A stretch of DNA of 64,000 nt from JAUIAI01 sp041396685 (GTDB lineage Bacteria > Pseudomonadota > Gammaproteobacteria > Burkholderiales > Burkholderiaceae_E), in the NCBI GenBank assembly GCA_041396685.1, contig JAWKYD010000011.1:124001-188000 (forward strand), given 5' to 3'. The translations under genes and the position numbers were made by a program. Below are positions 17,518-26,274 of this stretch, one piece after another (the stretch's first letter is position 1; the number at the start of each line of letters is the position of its first letter). Below the pieces are notes generated by a model. That model ran no database searches. It saw only the letters and a program-made list of their open reading frames with translations, and was not told where the DNA came from.

Positions 17518-18394
17518 GGGCCTTGCCGAACAGTCCGTGCGGGCGCAGCAGCAGGGCGACGATGGTCACCGCATAGATGAAGAAGGCACCGCCCTCGGGC
17601 CAGAGGTACTTGCCGGCATTGTCGATCACGCCGAGCAGCATCGCCGCCACCAGGGTGCCCGAGATCGTGCCCAGGCCGCCGACGGCGACCACGATCAGGA
17701 ACACCACCAGGTACTGAATGCCGAAGATCGGCGACATACCGAGGATTTCCACCGCCAAGCCGCCGCCCAGAGCCGCGATCGCGCTACCCAGGCAGAACAC
17801 CGCCTTGAAGAGCCGGTCGACGTCGATCCCCACGCATTGCGCCATGCGCTGGTTGTCGACCGCGGCACGCACGCGCGCTCCGAGCAGGGTCTTCTCGAAG
17901 CCGTACCAGAGCAGTGCGGCCAACACCAGGCCGACCACGATCATGACCAGCCGGTAGGTGGGCACTTCGCGAAAACCGAGGTCGGTCTGGCCGGACAGCC
18001 AGGCGGGAACGTCCACATGGATGGGATCGGGCCCGAAGACCCAGGTGAACAAGCCGGTGACCATCAGCACGAGACCGATGCTGAGCAACACCTGGTCGAG
18101 CTCGCCGGCCCGATACAGCGGGCGGTAGAAAAGCGGCTCCAGCACCAGGCTGGCGATACCGACCAGCACGGCCGACAGAGGCAGCGCGAGTAGAAAGGGC
18201 AGACCGAGCCCGCTCATCAGCGCGACCGCGAAATAGCCCCCGGCCATCGCGAAGACGCCATGGGCCAGATTGACGAAACCCATCAGGCCCATGGTGACCG
18301 TCAGGCCCACGGAGATCACGAACAGGATCATTGCGTAGGCCAGCCCGTCGAACAGGATGCTGACCAGTGCCGAACCGAGGTTGATGCCTCCCAT
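17510..18394 (-). CDS. livH: branched-chain amino acid-type ABC transporter permease LivH
   Basis: 294 residues and eight or so membrane segments. LivH landmarks are GLMGFVNLAHGVFAMAGGY near the N-terminus, then GARVRAAVDNQRMAQCVGID and VAVGGLGTISGTLVAAMLLG. GGAG lies about 10 bases before the ATG. The gene starts 26 bases after the gene for the binding protein. Partner of LivM. Confidence 0.94.
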   Translation of the reverse strand: MGGINLGSALVSILFDGLAYAMILFVISVGLTVTMGLMGFVNLAHGVFAMAGGYFAVALMSGLGLPFLLALPLSAVLVGIASLVLEPLFYRPLYRAGELDQVLLSIGLVLMVTGLFTWVFGPDPIHVDVPAWLSGQTDLGFREVPTYRLVMIVVGLVLAALLWYGFEKTLLGARVRAAVDNQRMAQCVGIDVDRLFKAVFCLGSAIAALGGGLAVEILGMSPIFGIQYLVVFLIVVAVGGLGTISGTLVAAMLLGVIDNAGKYLWPEGGAFFIYAVTIVALLLRPHGLFGKAHG

Positions 18395-18420
18395 GGGCCG
18401 ACGGCTCCGTCAGTGCGGGA

Positions 18421-19626
18421 TCACTCGCCGCACTTGCCGATCTTGCCGGCCTTGCAGGGATCCTTCACCTGCTTGATGGTGGCCAGGACCCGCGTACCCA
18501 GCTTGTCGCCCTTGCGCACGATCTCGTGGACGTATTCGTCGTGGACGATGTCGCGGGTTTCGGCGTCGATCTGAATCGGGCCGCGCGGGCTGCCCTCGAA
18601 CTTCCAGCCCTTGAGTGCAGCCATCGCCTTGTCGCCGTCGATCTTGCCGTCCAGCGTCTTGACGACATGTGCGATCGCGGCCATGCCGTCGTAGCCGGCC
18701 ACGGCCATGAAGTCCGGGATGGAATCGGCACCGTAGGCCTGTTTCCAGGCGTTGACGAACGCATTGTTGGCGACCGTGTCCCGGTCCGCCGCATAGTGGT
18801 GCGTGGTGATCAGGCCCTCGGCGGCCTCACCCATGCCCTGCAGCTCGGTGTCCTGGGTGATGTCGCCCGGACCAATCAGTTTGATGCCCTGCTGGGCCAT
18901 GCCAAGATCCTTGAAGGTCTTGGCGACCGCACCCGCGTGATTGCCGGCCGGCACGAAGACATAGAAGCAATCGGGCTTGGCGTCGCGCACGCGCTGGAAG
19001 AACGGCGTGAAATCGGGCACCTTGGCCGGCCCGCCCATCGGGATCTCGTCGACGACCTTGCCGCCCTTGCCTTCGAAGCCGTGCTTGAATGCCGCGACAC
19101 TGTCCTTGCCGGGCGGGTAGTCGGTGTAGCCGCTGGCCGCGGTCTTGCAACCCAGCCCCTCGGCGGCGTACTGGCCCATGGGCACGCCGGACTGCCACAT
19201 GGTGAACGACACCCGGGCAATGTATGGCGAGAGCTGGGGAATCCAGGCAGTGCCGGCGTTCATGATGATCATCGGCGTCTTGGACTCCGTGACCAGCGGG
19301 GCGCTGGCAATCGCGTTGGGCGAGAAGATGAAACCGGCCAGCAGGTCGACCTTGTCGCGCGTGATCAACTCCCGCACCAGGGTCTTGGCAACATCGCCAC
19401 CGGGGCGCTTGGAGTCGCGCTTGATCAGCTCGACCGTATGCCCGCCGAAGGCCTCCGGATGCAGCTTCTGATACAGCTCCATGCCCTGCGCCACCTGCTG
19501 GCCCAACTGGGCGCCGCCGCCCGAGAAGGTCAGCACGACACCGACCTTCACGTTGGCCGCCTGCGCCGCGAACGGCGTGGCTGCAACCGCGGCCGCCAGC
19601 AATGAATGCTTGAGAACCGATTTCAT
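18421..19626 (-). CDS. ABC transporter periplasmic substrate-binding protein (LivK-like)
   Basis: 401 residues. Signal peptide MKSVLKHSLLAAAVAATPF with cleavage near AQA (residues 21-23), then a type I periplasmic binding fold (VKVGVVLTFSGGGAQLGQ, later VAGYDGMAAIAHVVKTLDG). I used the ATG at 19626 because AGGAGG sits 7 bases upstream and the signal peptide then begins correctly; the longer frame adds 76 unlikely residues. First gene of the Liv operon. Its promoter should lie in the 105 bases shared with the divergent PLP enzyme gene. Ligand unknown: this family binds branched-chain amino acids, amides, urea and aromatic acids. Confidence 0.94.
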   Translation of the reverse strand: MKSVLKHSLLAAAVAATPFAAQAANVKVGVVLTFSGGGAQLGQQVAQGMELYQKLHPEAFGGHTVELIKRDSKRPGGDVAKTLVRELITRDKVDLLAGFIFSPNAIASAPLVTESKTPMIIMNAGTAWIPQLSPYIARVSFTMWQSGVPMGQYAAEGLGCKTAASGYTDYPPGKDSVAAFKHGFEGKGGKVVDEIPMGGPAKVPDFTPFFQRVRDAKPDCFYVFVPAGNHAGAVAKTFKDLGMAQQGIKLIGPGDITQDTELQGMGEAAEGLITTHHYAADRDTVANNAFVNAWKQAYGADSIPDFMAVAGYDGMAAIAHVVKTLDGKIDGDKAMAALKGWKFEGSPRGPIQIDAETRDIVHDEYVHEIVRKGDKLGTRVLATIKQVKDPCKAGKIGKCGE

Positions 19627-19716
19627 GCGCTTGCCTCCTGTGTTGGATGGGGCGCCGTCGTCAGCCGGCGACGATCGCCGTCGCTTCGAGCCCACGCACC
19701 CCGGCGCGCCCAATTC

Positions 19717-19722
19717 TATACT
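19717..19722 (+). promoter_or_regulatory. candidate -10 box for a leaderless or short-leader transcript
   Basis: TATACT matches the -10 consensus at five of six positions. The ATG at 19732 is only 9 bases downstream, so transcription from it would start within about three bases of the ATG. No good -35 box is visible. The same region must also carry the promoter for the divergent Liv operon. Confidence 0.35.
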
Positions 19723-19731
19723 CGGGTCAGG

Positions 19732-20964
19732 ATGGACAAAGACCTTCACTCCCTGCAGACCCCGGCGCTCGTCCTCGACGAAGCACGGCTCGATGCTAAT
19801 TGCGACGGCTTCATCGCCCGTGCTCGTGGCCTTGGTGTCTCCCTGCGCCCGCACGTCAAGACCGCCAAGTCGGTCGAGGTCGCGCGGCGCGCCTGTGGCG
19901 GCGCCGCCGGCCCGATTACGGTCTCGACGCTACGTGAGGCCGAACACTTCGCGGCGGCGGGTTTCAGCGACATTCTCTGGGCCCAGGCCATCACGCCCGA
20001 CAAGTTCGGCCGCTTGTTTGCTCTGCCGGAGACCATCACCGTGGTCACCGACGAGCCGGCCGTGGCCCGCGCCCTGGCGCGGGCTGCCGCCGACGCCGGC
20101 CGGCGTCAGTCGGTATTGATCGAGATCGACTGCGGCGAGCACCGCAGCGGCCTGCTGCCAGACGACCCGCGTCTGCTCGAGGTCGGCCGTGCGCTCGCCG
20201 GCGACCTCGCCGTGCGGTCGCCGGCACGCCTGCGCGCCGGTGCCCGGCGGGGTCCCGACGAGGCAGCCGGCGCCGCCGAGACGCCGGGCGCCGACAAACG
20301 CCAAGAGACCGCTGCCGCGGCGGGCACCCGTCTGGCCGGCGTCATGACGCACGCCGGCCATTCGTATGCGCAGTCGACACACGAAGGCATGCGCCGGATC
20401 GCGCAGGCCGAGCGTCAGGCGGTGCTGGCGGCGGCCGGCCGCCTGCGCGGCGCCGGTCTGCCCTGCCCCATCATCAGCGTCGGCTCGACGCCCACGTTCC
20501 GCTACGGCGACGATTTCACCGGCATCACCGAGGTGCGCGCGGGCGTCTATGTCTTCTACGACCTCTCCCAGGCGATGCGTCATGTCTGCGACCGCGACGA
20601 GATTGCGCTGACCGTACTGAGCACGGTCATCGGCCACAACCGCCAAGCGGGCCGATTGCTGCTCGACGCCGGCGGGCTGGCGCTCTCGAAGGACCTTGGC
20701 GCGAACGCAGACGGCCATCCCGGCTATGGCGAACTGACCGACCTCGCCGGCCACCGGCTCGGGCTGGCGATCACCACGGTCTACCAGGAGCACGGCGTGG
20801 TCGAGGTCGCCGATGAGACGGTTTTCGAGCGGCATCCGGTGGGCAGCCGCGTGCGCATCCTGCCCAATCACGCCTGCATGACCGCGGCCGGTGGCTACGA
20901 CGGCTATCACGTGCTGCGCGGTGGCGGGATCGGCGCGATCTGGCCGCGCTTCAACGGTTGGTGA
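19732..20964 (+). CDS. D-threonine aldolase / D-serine dehydratase-like PLP enzyme
   Basis: 410 residues. Fold-type III (alanine-racemase-like) N-terminal barrel with the PLP lysine Lys43 in RPHVKTAK, and a C-terminal metal site NHAC (His380, Cys382). The HxC pair is diagnostic of the D-serine dehydratase/D-threonine aldolase family. It cleaves or dehydrates a D-3-hydroxyamino acid. Residues about 160-198 are an Ala/Arg/Gly-rich insert (DNA ~20209-20326) that interrupts the barrel before LAGVMTHAGHSY and looks like a species-specific loop. I chose the ATG at 19732. It lacks a clear ribosome-binding site and lies 9 bases after a TATACT box. Confidence 0.9.
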   Translation: MDKDLHSLQTPALVLDEARLDANCDGFIARARGLGVSLRPHVKTAKSVEVARRACGGAAGPITVSTLREAEHFAAAGFSDILWAQAITPDKFGRLFALPETITVVTDEPAVARALARAAADAGRRQSVLIEIDCGEHRSGLLPDDPRLLEVGRALAGDLAVRSPARLRAGARRGPDEAAGAAETPGADKRQETAAAAGTRLAGVMTHAGHSYAQSTHEGMRRIAQAERQAVLAAAGRLRGAGLPCPIISVGSTPTFRYGDDFTGITEVRAGVYVFYDLSQAMRHVCDRDEIALTVLSTVIGHNRQAGRLLLDAGGLALSKDLGANADGHPGYGELTDLAGHRLGLAITTVYQEHGVVEVADETVFERHPVGSRVRILPNHACMTAAGGYDGYHVLRGGGIGAIWPRFNGW

Positions 20965-20992
20965 GCGACGCCGGCCCGTCCCCGGCCCGGTT

Positions 20993-21754
20993 TCAATCGA
21001 CCTGCTGGAAACGCGTGCTCAAGGCCCCCGCCACGTCCATCTCGAACACCAGCCCGACCACCGGCGGGCGCGCATAGTGCCAGGTGACACCGTGTTGCGC
21101 GACCCCGTGCGCGGCGAGTTCCTCGCCCACCAGCGCGCCGATGTCGTGAACCGTGTAGGCACGCGTCTGCTCGGCCTGGGTCCAGGCGCAGCCCAGGCCG
21201 GCGAGCCGTTGGTTCATCGACGCCACCACGAACCGCACCTTCTCACGCAGTCCTTCGGGCGAATGGTCGTTCAGCGCAACGATGCGTTCGGGATACGGTG
21301 CCAGGCCGGCACGCGCGTCGCCACCGCCCGAGACCATGAAGCCGCCCCGGCCCTCGCCCGCCGCCGGCATCGTGTAGGCAAAGCCGTTCATCGACGGCGC
21401 GGGCGGTGCCCCGTAGCGCGGACACACGTTGGTGCGGGCGACCGGGTTGATCTCGTCGCGGAAGATGCCCCAGTCGGTCAGCTTGCCGACATAGGCGCGG
21501 TTGAAGTCGATGAAGCCCTGCTCGCTGAACGGCTCCGCCGCACGCAGTTCGCACTGCGCGAACGCGGCAAATGGCCGACCCCGCGCGCGGAGATGCGACT
21601 CGATGAAGGCGAACGCATCGGCCAGCGGCAGCGGGCGTGAGAACACCACGCGCTCGATGAAATAACCGGGCAGCGCGACCACACCGGCGCTGTACTGAAA
21701 ATAGGCCGGCAGGTAGGCATAGCCGCCGGCTTCGAACGGCACGAGTTCGGACAT
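20993..21754 (-). CDS. RidA-like domain protein of unknown function
   Basis: 253 residues. The C-terminal half (~105-245) reads like a RidA/YjgF domain: FMVSGGGDA near 139-146, the PEGLREKVRFVVASMNQRL helix at 166-184, then TRAYTVHD, and a final YARPPVVGLVFEMDVAGA resembling the RidA ligand-site end (Arg229, Glu238). The N-terminal ~100 residues (LVPFEAGGYAYLPAYFQYS) I do not recognise. RidA proteins hydrolyse imines or enamines, and some are 2-aminomuconate deaminases. AGGAG precedes the ATG at 21754. It lies 19 bases after the amidase gene, suggesting joint action on an amide or amino compound. Confidence 0.75.
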   Translation of the reverse strand: MSELVPFEAGGYAYLPAYFQYSAGVVALPGYFIERVVFSRPLPLADAFAFIESHLRARGRPFAAFAQCELRAAEPFSEQGFIDFNRAYVGKLTDWGIFRDEINPVARTNVCPRYGAPPAPSMNGFAYTMPAAGEGRGGFMVSGGGDARAGLAPYPERIVALNDHSPEGLREKVRFVVASMNQRLAGLGCAWTQAEQTRAYTVHDIGALVGEELAAHGVAQHGVTWHYARPPVVGLVFEMDVAGALSTRFQQVD

Positions 21755-21773
21755 CGCAGTCTCCTGTCTCTCA

Positions 21774-23180
21774 TCATGAATAATCCGGGCTGGGATCGAT
21801 CGCCGAAATCGCCACCCCCCGCTCGGCGATATCCTGGCCGGCAGCGAACAGGATGTCTTCGCGATAGCGGGCCGCCACGAGTTGCACGCCGATTGGACCA
21901 TCTTCGCCGACATTGGTGGTGACGGTCATCGCCGGCACGCCCAGCACCGGCAGTGCGGTCATCGGCATCTGGGCACGAATGACCCGTTCGAAGTCGTCGG
22001 CCGAGCCGACATCGAGTAGATCGGGAAACGGCGGCTCGGCCGACACCGGACACAGCCAGACCGAGTAGCGCGCCAGGAACACATCCCATTGGCGCATCAG
22101 CGAAACTCGCGCCTGCAGCGCGTCCATCAGCCCGTCGTAGCCGCCGTCGGGGCAGCGATCGAGCATGTAGCCGGCCACCTTCGAGGCGTCGGGATCGCTC
22201 TCGCGCTCGAGCGGCGCCAGCCGGTTGCGGCGGAACTCCGACAACCACAACGTGGCATTGATGTCGGCCGCCTCCGCGATTGGCGGGCATTCGCAAACGT
22301 CTACCTGCCAGCCGGCATCGGACAAGCGGGCGGCCGCTTCGTGCAGCGCACGCGCCACCGACGGATCGACGGCCAGGCCGTCGGGCGAGACCGTCAGCGC
22401 CGCCCGGCGCTCGAACCCGCCCTGCGTGAGCGGTACCGGAACCTGCCAGGGATCACCGGGCGCCGGCGCCGCCATGGCCTCGAAGCCCAGGCGCAGATCG
22501 CCGATATCGCGCGCGAGCGGCCCCGACACGGCCATGAGCTGGGCGCCGATATGGCGATCGGGGCCGGAGCGGTTGACCGCCGGCACGCGCCCGATCGTCG
22601 GCCGCAGTCCGTGTACGCCGCAGGCGTAGGCCGGGTAGCGGATCGAACCGGCGATATCGGTGCCGTGCGCGATCGCGCCGATGCCCACGGCCACCGCCGC
22701 CCCGGCGCCACCCGACGAGCCGCCAGGTGTCAGCGTCGGATCGTGCGGATTGCGGGTATGGCCATGCAGGCTGTTGCGGGTGAACCAGCGCAGCGAGAAC
22801 GCGGGCGTGTTCGTGCGGCCGATGATGACCGCCCCGGCGGCACGCAGGTTGGCCACCAACGGACTATCGTGTTCGGCGACCAGGTCACGCTGGATGCGCA
22901 GGCCATTGGTGGTGGCGCGGTCGCGCTGATCGACATTGACCTTGATCGTGACCGGCACCCCGGCGAGCGGGCCCGGATCGCGTTTGGCGTCGCGCGCGGC
23001 ATCGACCGCGTCGGCCTGCAGCAGTGCGTCTTCGTCGAAGCGCTGCACGACCGCGTTGATCGGGCCATTGACCTCGTTCAATCGCTGCAGCGCGCTCTCG
23101 GTGGCCTCGCGAGCCGTGAAATCGCCCTTGCGCACCCCACGGGCGATCGCGCCCGCGCTCATTGTCCAGATCTTGGTCAT
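21774..23180 (-). CDS. amidase signature family protein
   Basis: 468 residues. The Ser-cisSer-Lys triad is intact and correctly spaced: Lys80 (VPVTIKVN), Ser155 (GGSSGG) and Ser179 (GTDIAGSIR). The family hydrolyses amides and includes an unusual aminochloromuconate deaminase. Immediately followed by the RidA-like gene. Divergent from the MFS carrier at 23263, with 82 bases between. No signal peptide, so cytoplasmic. The substrate is unknown. Confidence 0.93.
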   Translation of the reverse strand: MTKIWTMSAGAIARGVRKGDFTAREATESALQRLNEVNGPINAVVQRFDEDALLQADAVDAARDAKRDPGPLAGVPVTIKVNVDQRDRATTNGLRIQRDLVAEHDSPLVANLRAAGAVIIGRTNTPAFSLRWFTRNSLHGHTRNPHDPTLTPGGSSGGAGAAVAVGIGAIAHGTDIAGSIRYPAYACGVHGLRPTIGRVPAVNRSGPDRHIGAQLMAVSGPLARDIGDLRLGFEAMAAPAPGDPWQVPVPLTQGGFERRAALTVSPDGLAVDPSVARALHEAAARLSDAGWQVDVCECPPIAEAADINATLWLSEFRRNRLAPLERESDPDASKVAGYMLDRCPDGGYDGLMDALQARVSLMRQWDVFLARYSVWLCPVSAEPPFPDLLDVGSADDFERVIRAQMPMTALPVLGVPAMTVTTNVGEDGPIGVQLVAARYREDILFAAGQDIAERGVAISAIDPSPDYS

Positions 23181-23262
23181 CGTTGCGTCTTCCCCTCGGC
23201 GGCGGCGCCGCTGTCACGATCGGCATCAGTATACGAACGCGGATACGCTATGCTGCGCGGCG

Positions 23263-24528
23263 ATGAGAAAGAGACTCTTCTACGGCTGGCGCATGGTGGG
23301 AGCCGCCAGCGGCATCCAGTTCCTGCAGGCGGCCATGCTTTACCAGGCATTGGGCGCCTATGTGGCCATCCTGACCGAGGAGAAGGGCTGGAGCAAGACC
23401 TCGCTGTCGGCGGGTTCGGCGCTTCAGGCGACCGAGGCCGCGCTGATCGGGCCGTTGCTCGGCTGGATCATCGACCGCTTCGGTGCGCAGACCATGATCC
23501 GCTTCGGCGTGCTGCTGTTCGGCGCCGGCTTCATCGCGTTCAGTTTCATCGACACGCTGCCCCAGTTCTACATGGCGATCATCCTGATCGCGCTGGGCTC
23601 GAGCATGTGCGGGTTCTTCCCACTGAACGTGGCCATCGTCAACTGGTTCAAGAAGTACCGCGCGCGCGCCTTGTCCTCGATCGCGCTGGGCCTGGCACTG
23701 GGCGGCGCGTTCGTGCCGGTGGTGGCCTGGTCGATGCACTATTTTGGCTGGCGCGCCACCGCTTTTGGCTGCGGCGTGGTCGCCATCGTGGTCGGCTTGC
23801 CGCTCGCGATGGTGTTCAAGAGGCGCCCCGAGGATCACGGCGAAACGCTGGACGGCCTGCCGCCGCCCGACCCGGCAAGCAAGAGCGAGGGGGGGAGCCA
23901 CGACCCCAGCGATGATATCGAGTTCACCGCCCGGCAAGCACTGGCCACGCCGGCCTTCTGGTTGCTGGGCTTCGGCCACGGATTCGCTCTGTTCGTGGTC
24001 ACCGCGGTCAATGTGCACGCCATCTCGCACATGAAGGAGGGCTTGGGCTATACGGTCGGCGAGGCCTCGCTGGTCATCACCCTGATGACCGCCTTTCAGG
24101 TGGTGGGCGTGAGCTTCGGCTGGTGGGCCGGCGACCGCTTCCAGAAGCGCCTGGTCGCGGCCACCTGCATGCTCATGCACGCCGCCGGCCTGCTGATGCT
24201 GACCTACGCGGTCTCGCCGTTCATGCTCGTCGCGTTCGCGGTGCTGCACGGCAGCGCCTGGGGGCTGCGCGGACCGTTCATGCAGGCCTTGCGCGCCGAC
24301 TATTTCGGCCGGCGCTCAATTGGCACCATCATGGGCCTGTCGTCGCTGCTGGTGGTGATCGGGCAGATCGGCGGCCCCTTGGTTGCCGGATACTTCGCCG
24401 ACGTCACCGGCAACTACCGGTTCGGATTCACGATTCTGGCCTGTCTGGCGGCGTCGGGTTCCGTGCTTTTCGTGCTGGCACGGGCGCCGAAGGTGCCGGA
24501 TCGGCCGCCGAAGCCGCAGGCCGCCTGA
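23263..24528 (+). CDS. MFS transporter, OxlT/monocarboxylate-like
   Basis: 421 residues, about 12 membrane segments, N-terminus MRKRLFYGWRMVGAASGIQF typical of oxalate/formate-antiporter-like (OFA) MFS carriers. A central charged loop (residues ~188-225, RRPEDHGETLDGLPPPD) separates the two six-helix halves. Moves small organic anions in or out. I chose the ATG at 23263; the frame is open to 22936, but that part only mirrors the amidase gene on the other strand. There is no clear ribosome-binding site, and TATGCT lies 8 bases upstream. Shares its upstream region with the amidase/RidA-like pair, probably the same pathway. Confidence 0.9.
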   Translation: MRKRLFYGWRMVGAASGIQFLQAAMLYQALGAYVAILTEEKGWSKTSLSAGSALQATEAALIGPLLGWIIDRFGAQTMIRFGVLLFGAGFIAFSFIDTLPQFYMAIILIALGSSMCGFFPLNVAIVNWFKKYRARALSSIALGLALGGAFVPVVAWSMHYFGWRATAFGCGVVAIVVGLPLAMVFKRRPEDHGETLDGLPPPDPASKSEGGSHDPSDDIEFTARQALATPAFWLLGFGHGFALFVVTAVNVHAISHMKEGLGYTVGEASLVITLMTAFQVVGVSFGWWAGDRFQKRLVAATCMLMHAAGLLMLTYAVSPFMLVAFAVLHGSAWGLRGPFMQALRADYFGRRSIGTIMGLSSLLVVIGQIGGPLVAGYFADVTGNYRFGFTILACLAASGSVLFVLARAPKVPDRPPKPQAA

Positions 24529-24617
24529 GCCGACTTCGGCATTTCCTACCCGACCTCACGCGGTGCCGGCCCGCGGCATGTGTCGACGGCAGTTCGGTGC
24601 GGCATACGACGCACGCG

Positions 24618-25109
24618 TCAGTTCGGGCCTACATACGTGATGTCCTTGCCCTCGATGCGCACGTAGTCGTCGGCGCCGCCCATGCTGGCGCCCTCGGTCA
24701 GCAGGCCGGTGCCGGGTACGTGATTGACCTCCAGCCGGATACCGTCGGGATCTTCGAACAGCACGTAGTAATAGCCCGGCGCCCAGGAACCCTCGAGCGG
24801 GCCGCGCACGATTCTGCCGCCCAGGCGGGCCACCAGTTCGGCGGTTTTGTCGATGTCGGCGCGGCTGCGGGCGCGCAGGCAGATATGGTGCAGGCCCACC
24901 CGGTACTGCTCGAAGCGTTCGCCCTCGAACTGCGGATCGCAGCGGCGAACCCCGATCGCGGTGCGCGCGCCGACGTGATAACAGAAGTCCTGGCCGTCGT
25001 GGACGCAGGTCATGCCGAACTCCGGCAGCAGCGCCTTGTAGAAATCGCGTGCGCGATCGAACTGGCTGACCGTGAGAATCACGTGGGCCATGCCGTTGAT
25101 GTCGATCAT
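24618..25109 (-). CDS. VOC (glyoxalase/bleomycin resistance) family protein
   Basis: 163 residues with two beta-alpha-beta-beta-beta modules: NGMAHVILTVSQFDRARDFY at the start (metal His), LHHICLRARSRADID in the middle, and YYYVLFEDPDGIRLEVNHVP (metal Glu) at the end. The family covers glyoxalases, extradiol dioxygenases and epimerases. GAGGAG precedes the ATG. It follows the CmcJ-like gene by 64 bases on the same strand. The specific reaction cannot be assigned. Confidence 0.9.
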   Translation of the reverse strand: MIDINGMAHVILTVSQFDRARDFYKALLPEFGMTCVHDGQDFCYHVGARTAIGVRRCDPQFEGERFEQYRVGLHHICLRARSRADIDKTAELVARLGGRIVRGPLEGSWAPGYYYVLFEDPDGIRLEVNHVPGTGLLTEGASMGGADDYVRIEGKDITYVGPN

Positions 25110-25173
25110 GGGGTCTCCTCGAGTCGTCTGGGTGGGATGGCGTCGGCCACGATCCGTGCGAGGTGTGTACGGG

Positions 25174-26172
25174 TCAGTAGATCACCGCGCAGCGTACCTC
25201 GATGCTCCAGCGGTCGGGGGAGTCGCCCGTGGTGCCCGGATGCCTGATCGCGGTGTGAAAGCTGAAGCTGCACGGTGCGCCGGCATCGCTGTCGTCGGCC
25301 CGCTGCCCCTGCGATCGTGCCAGCGGGCCGGCCGAATCCCATTGTTTGATCAACAATGCTTCGTCGCGGGTCAGGTGCGGATAGTAGTACCAGCGATGCG
25401 CGGCCGAATAGCGCGCGAAATAGTTCTCGCCGATGCGATCGGCATAGTGGATCTCGAACACCGACAGATCGACCGGCGCGACGCTCTGGCCATCACAGAG
25501 CGCCATCGGGAAACGGGCCACCGGCTCGGCGCGGATGCTGCGCCAGACATTGATGATGGCGAAGCGCCCACGCATGATCGCATCCTCGGCCAGGTCTGCG
25601 TCGAGCAACGGCTTGCCGTTGGCGATCGCTCGCAACGTATCGTTGCCGGTGGGCGGGCGGGCCAGGTCGCGCAGCCGCTGCGGCGCGCTGGTCAGCGTGT
25701 AATCGCCATGCACGATGCGCGCAGGGCCCTGCACCTGCTGGCCGCCGGCCACCCGTGCGCCACTCTCCTTGCCCGTCGCCGAGCGCACGTTGTGATCGAA
25801 CGCCAGCACGCGGGCGGCACCGGTGGCCACGCCCACGAGTTCCGCACACGCCGGGTAGTAGCGCTCGATCACGGCGTCGTGGTCGAGGAAATCCAGGTCC
25901 GGATCGCGCAGGCGATCGGCCACCGCAGCGAAACCGCTGCGTTCCAGTCCGGGCCCGCTGTCGCCGAGCGCCCTGGCATCGGCCACCGGCAGGCGGCGCT
26001 TGTCGACCACCATCCCGACGAACTCGCCGTCGCTGCCGTCCCGGTCGCGTCGCGTGAACAGCCGGCCGTTGCGATAGAGCGATGGCACGACCGCCTCGTC
26101 CATATAGTTGATGGCGGCGGTCACATCGACGGCCACCGGGTCGGCTTGCAGAGCATGGAGCTTGGAATTCAT
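25174..26172 (-). CDS. CmcJ/NvfI-like oxygenase family protein
   Basis: 332 residues. The N-terminal VTAAINYMDEAV and the later VRSATGKESGA, DYTLTSAPQRL, FAIINVWRSI and the C-terminal PCSFSFHTAIRHP with RWSIEVRCAVIY match the CmcJ/GA4-desaturase-like family of putative 2-oxoglutarate/iron oxygenases, named from cephamycin 7-alpha-hydroxylation. Candidate iron ligands are the His in FDHN and the late FHT. The start at 26172 has only a weak ribosome-binding site, and an upstream start at 26217 is possible. Transcribed away from the asparaginase gene. Confidence 0.8.
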   Translation of the reverse strand: MNSKLHALQADPVAVDVTAAINYMDEAVVPSLYRNGRLFTRRDRDGSDGEFVGMVVDKRRLPVADARALGDSGPGLERSGFAAVADRLRDPDLDFLDHDAVIERYYPACAELVGVATGAARVLAFDHNVRSATGKESGARVAGGQQVQGPARIVHGDYTLTSAPQRLRDLARPPTGNDTLRAIANGKPLLDADLAEDAIMRGRFAIINVWRSIRAEPVARFPMALCDGQSVAPVDLSVFEIHYADRIGENYFARYSAAHRWYYYPHLTRDEALLIKQWDSAGPLARSQGQRADDSDAGAPCSFSFHTAIRHPGTTGDSPDRWSIEVRCAVIY

Positions 26173-26274
26173 GTTGCTCGTTCCGTTGAGATCCTGTTCG
26201 GGGCGCAGGTGCGACACGCGGCAGGCGCGGTAGATTCAGCCCTAACCACAAACCGAATGGATCGAGAATACGCC

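Noticed and set aside
23228..23235. TATACT/TATACG boxes between amidase and MFS genes as a divergent promoter
   Set aside because: No matching -35 box is visible for either direction, so I did not list it as a separate feature.
24529..24540. Small hairpin directly after the MFS gene stop
   Set aside because: The stem is only 4-5 base pairs with a very weak T tract, below what I would call a terminator.
25072..26274. Long plus-strand open frame upstream of and continuous with the asparaginase
   Set aside because: It mirrors the CmcJ-like gene on the other strand, its product is His/Arg-rich low-quality sequence, and the asparaginase homology starts only at 26275.
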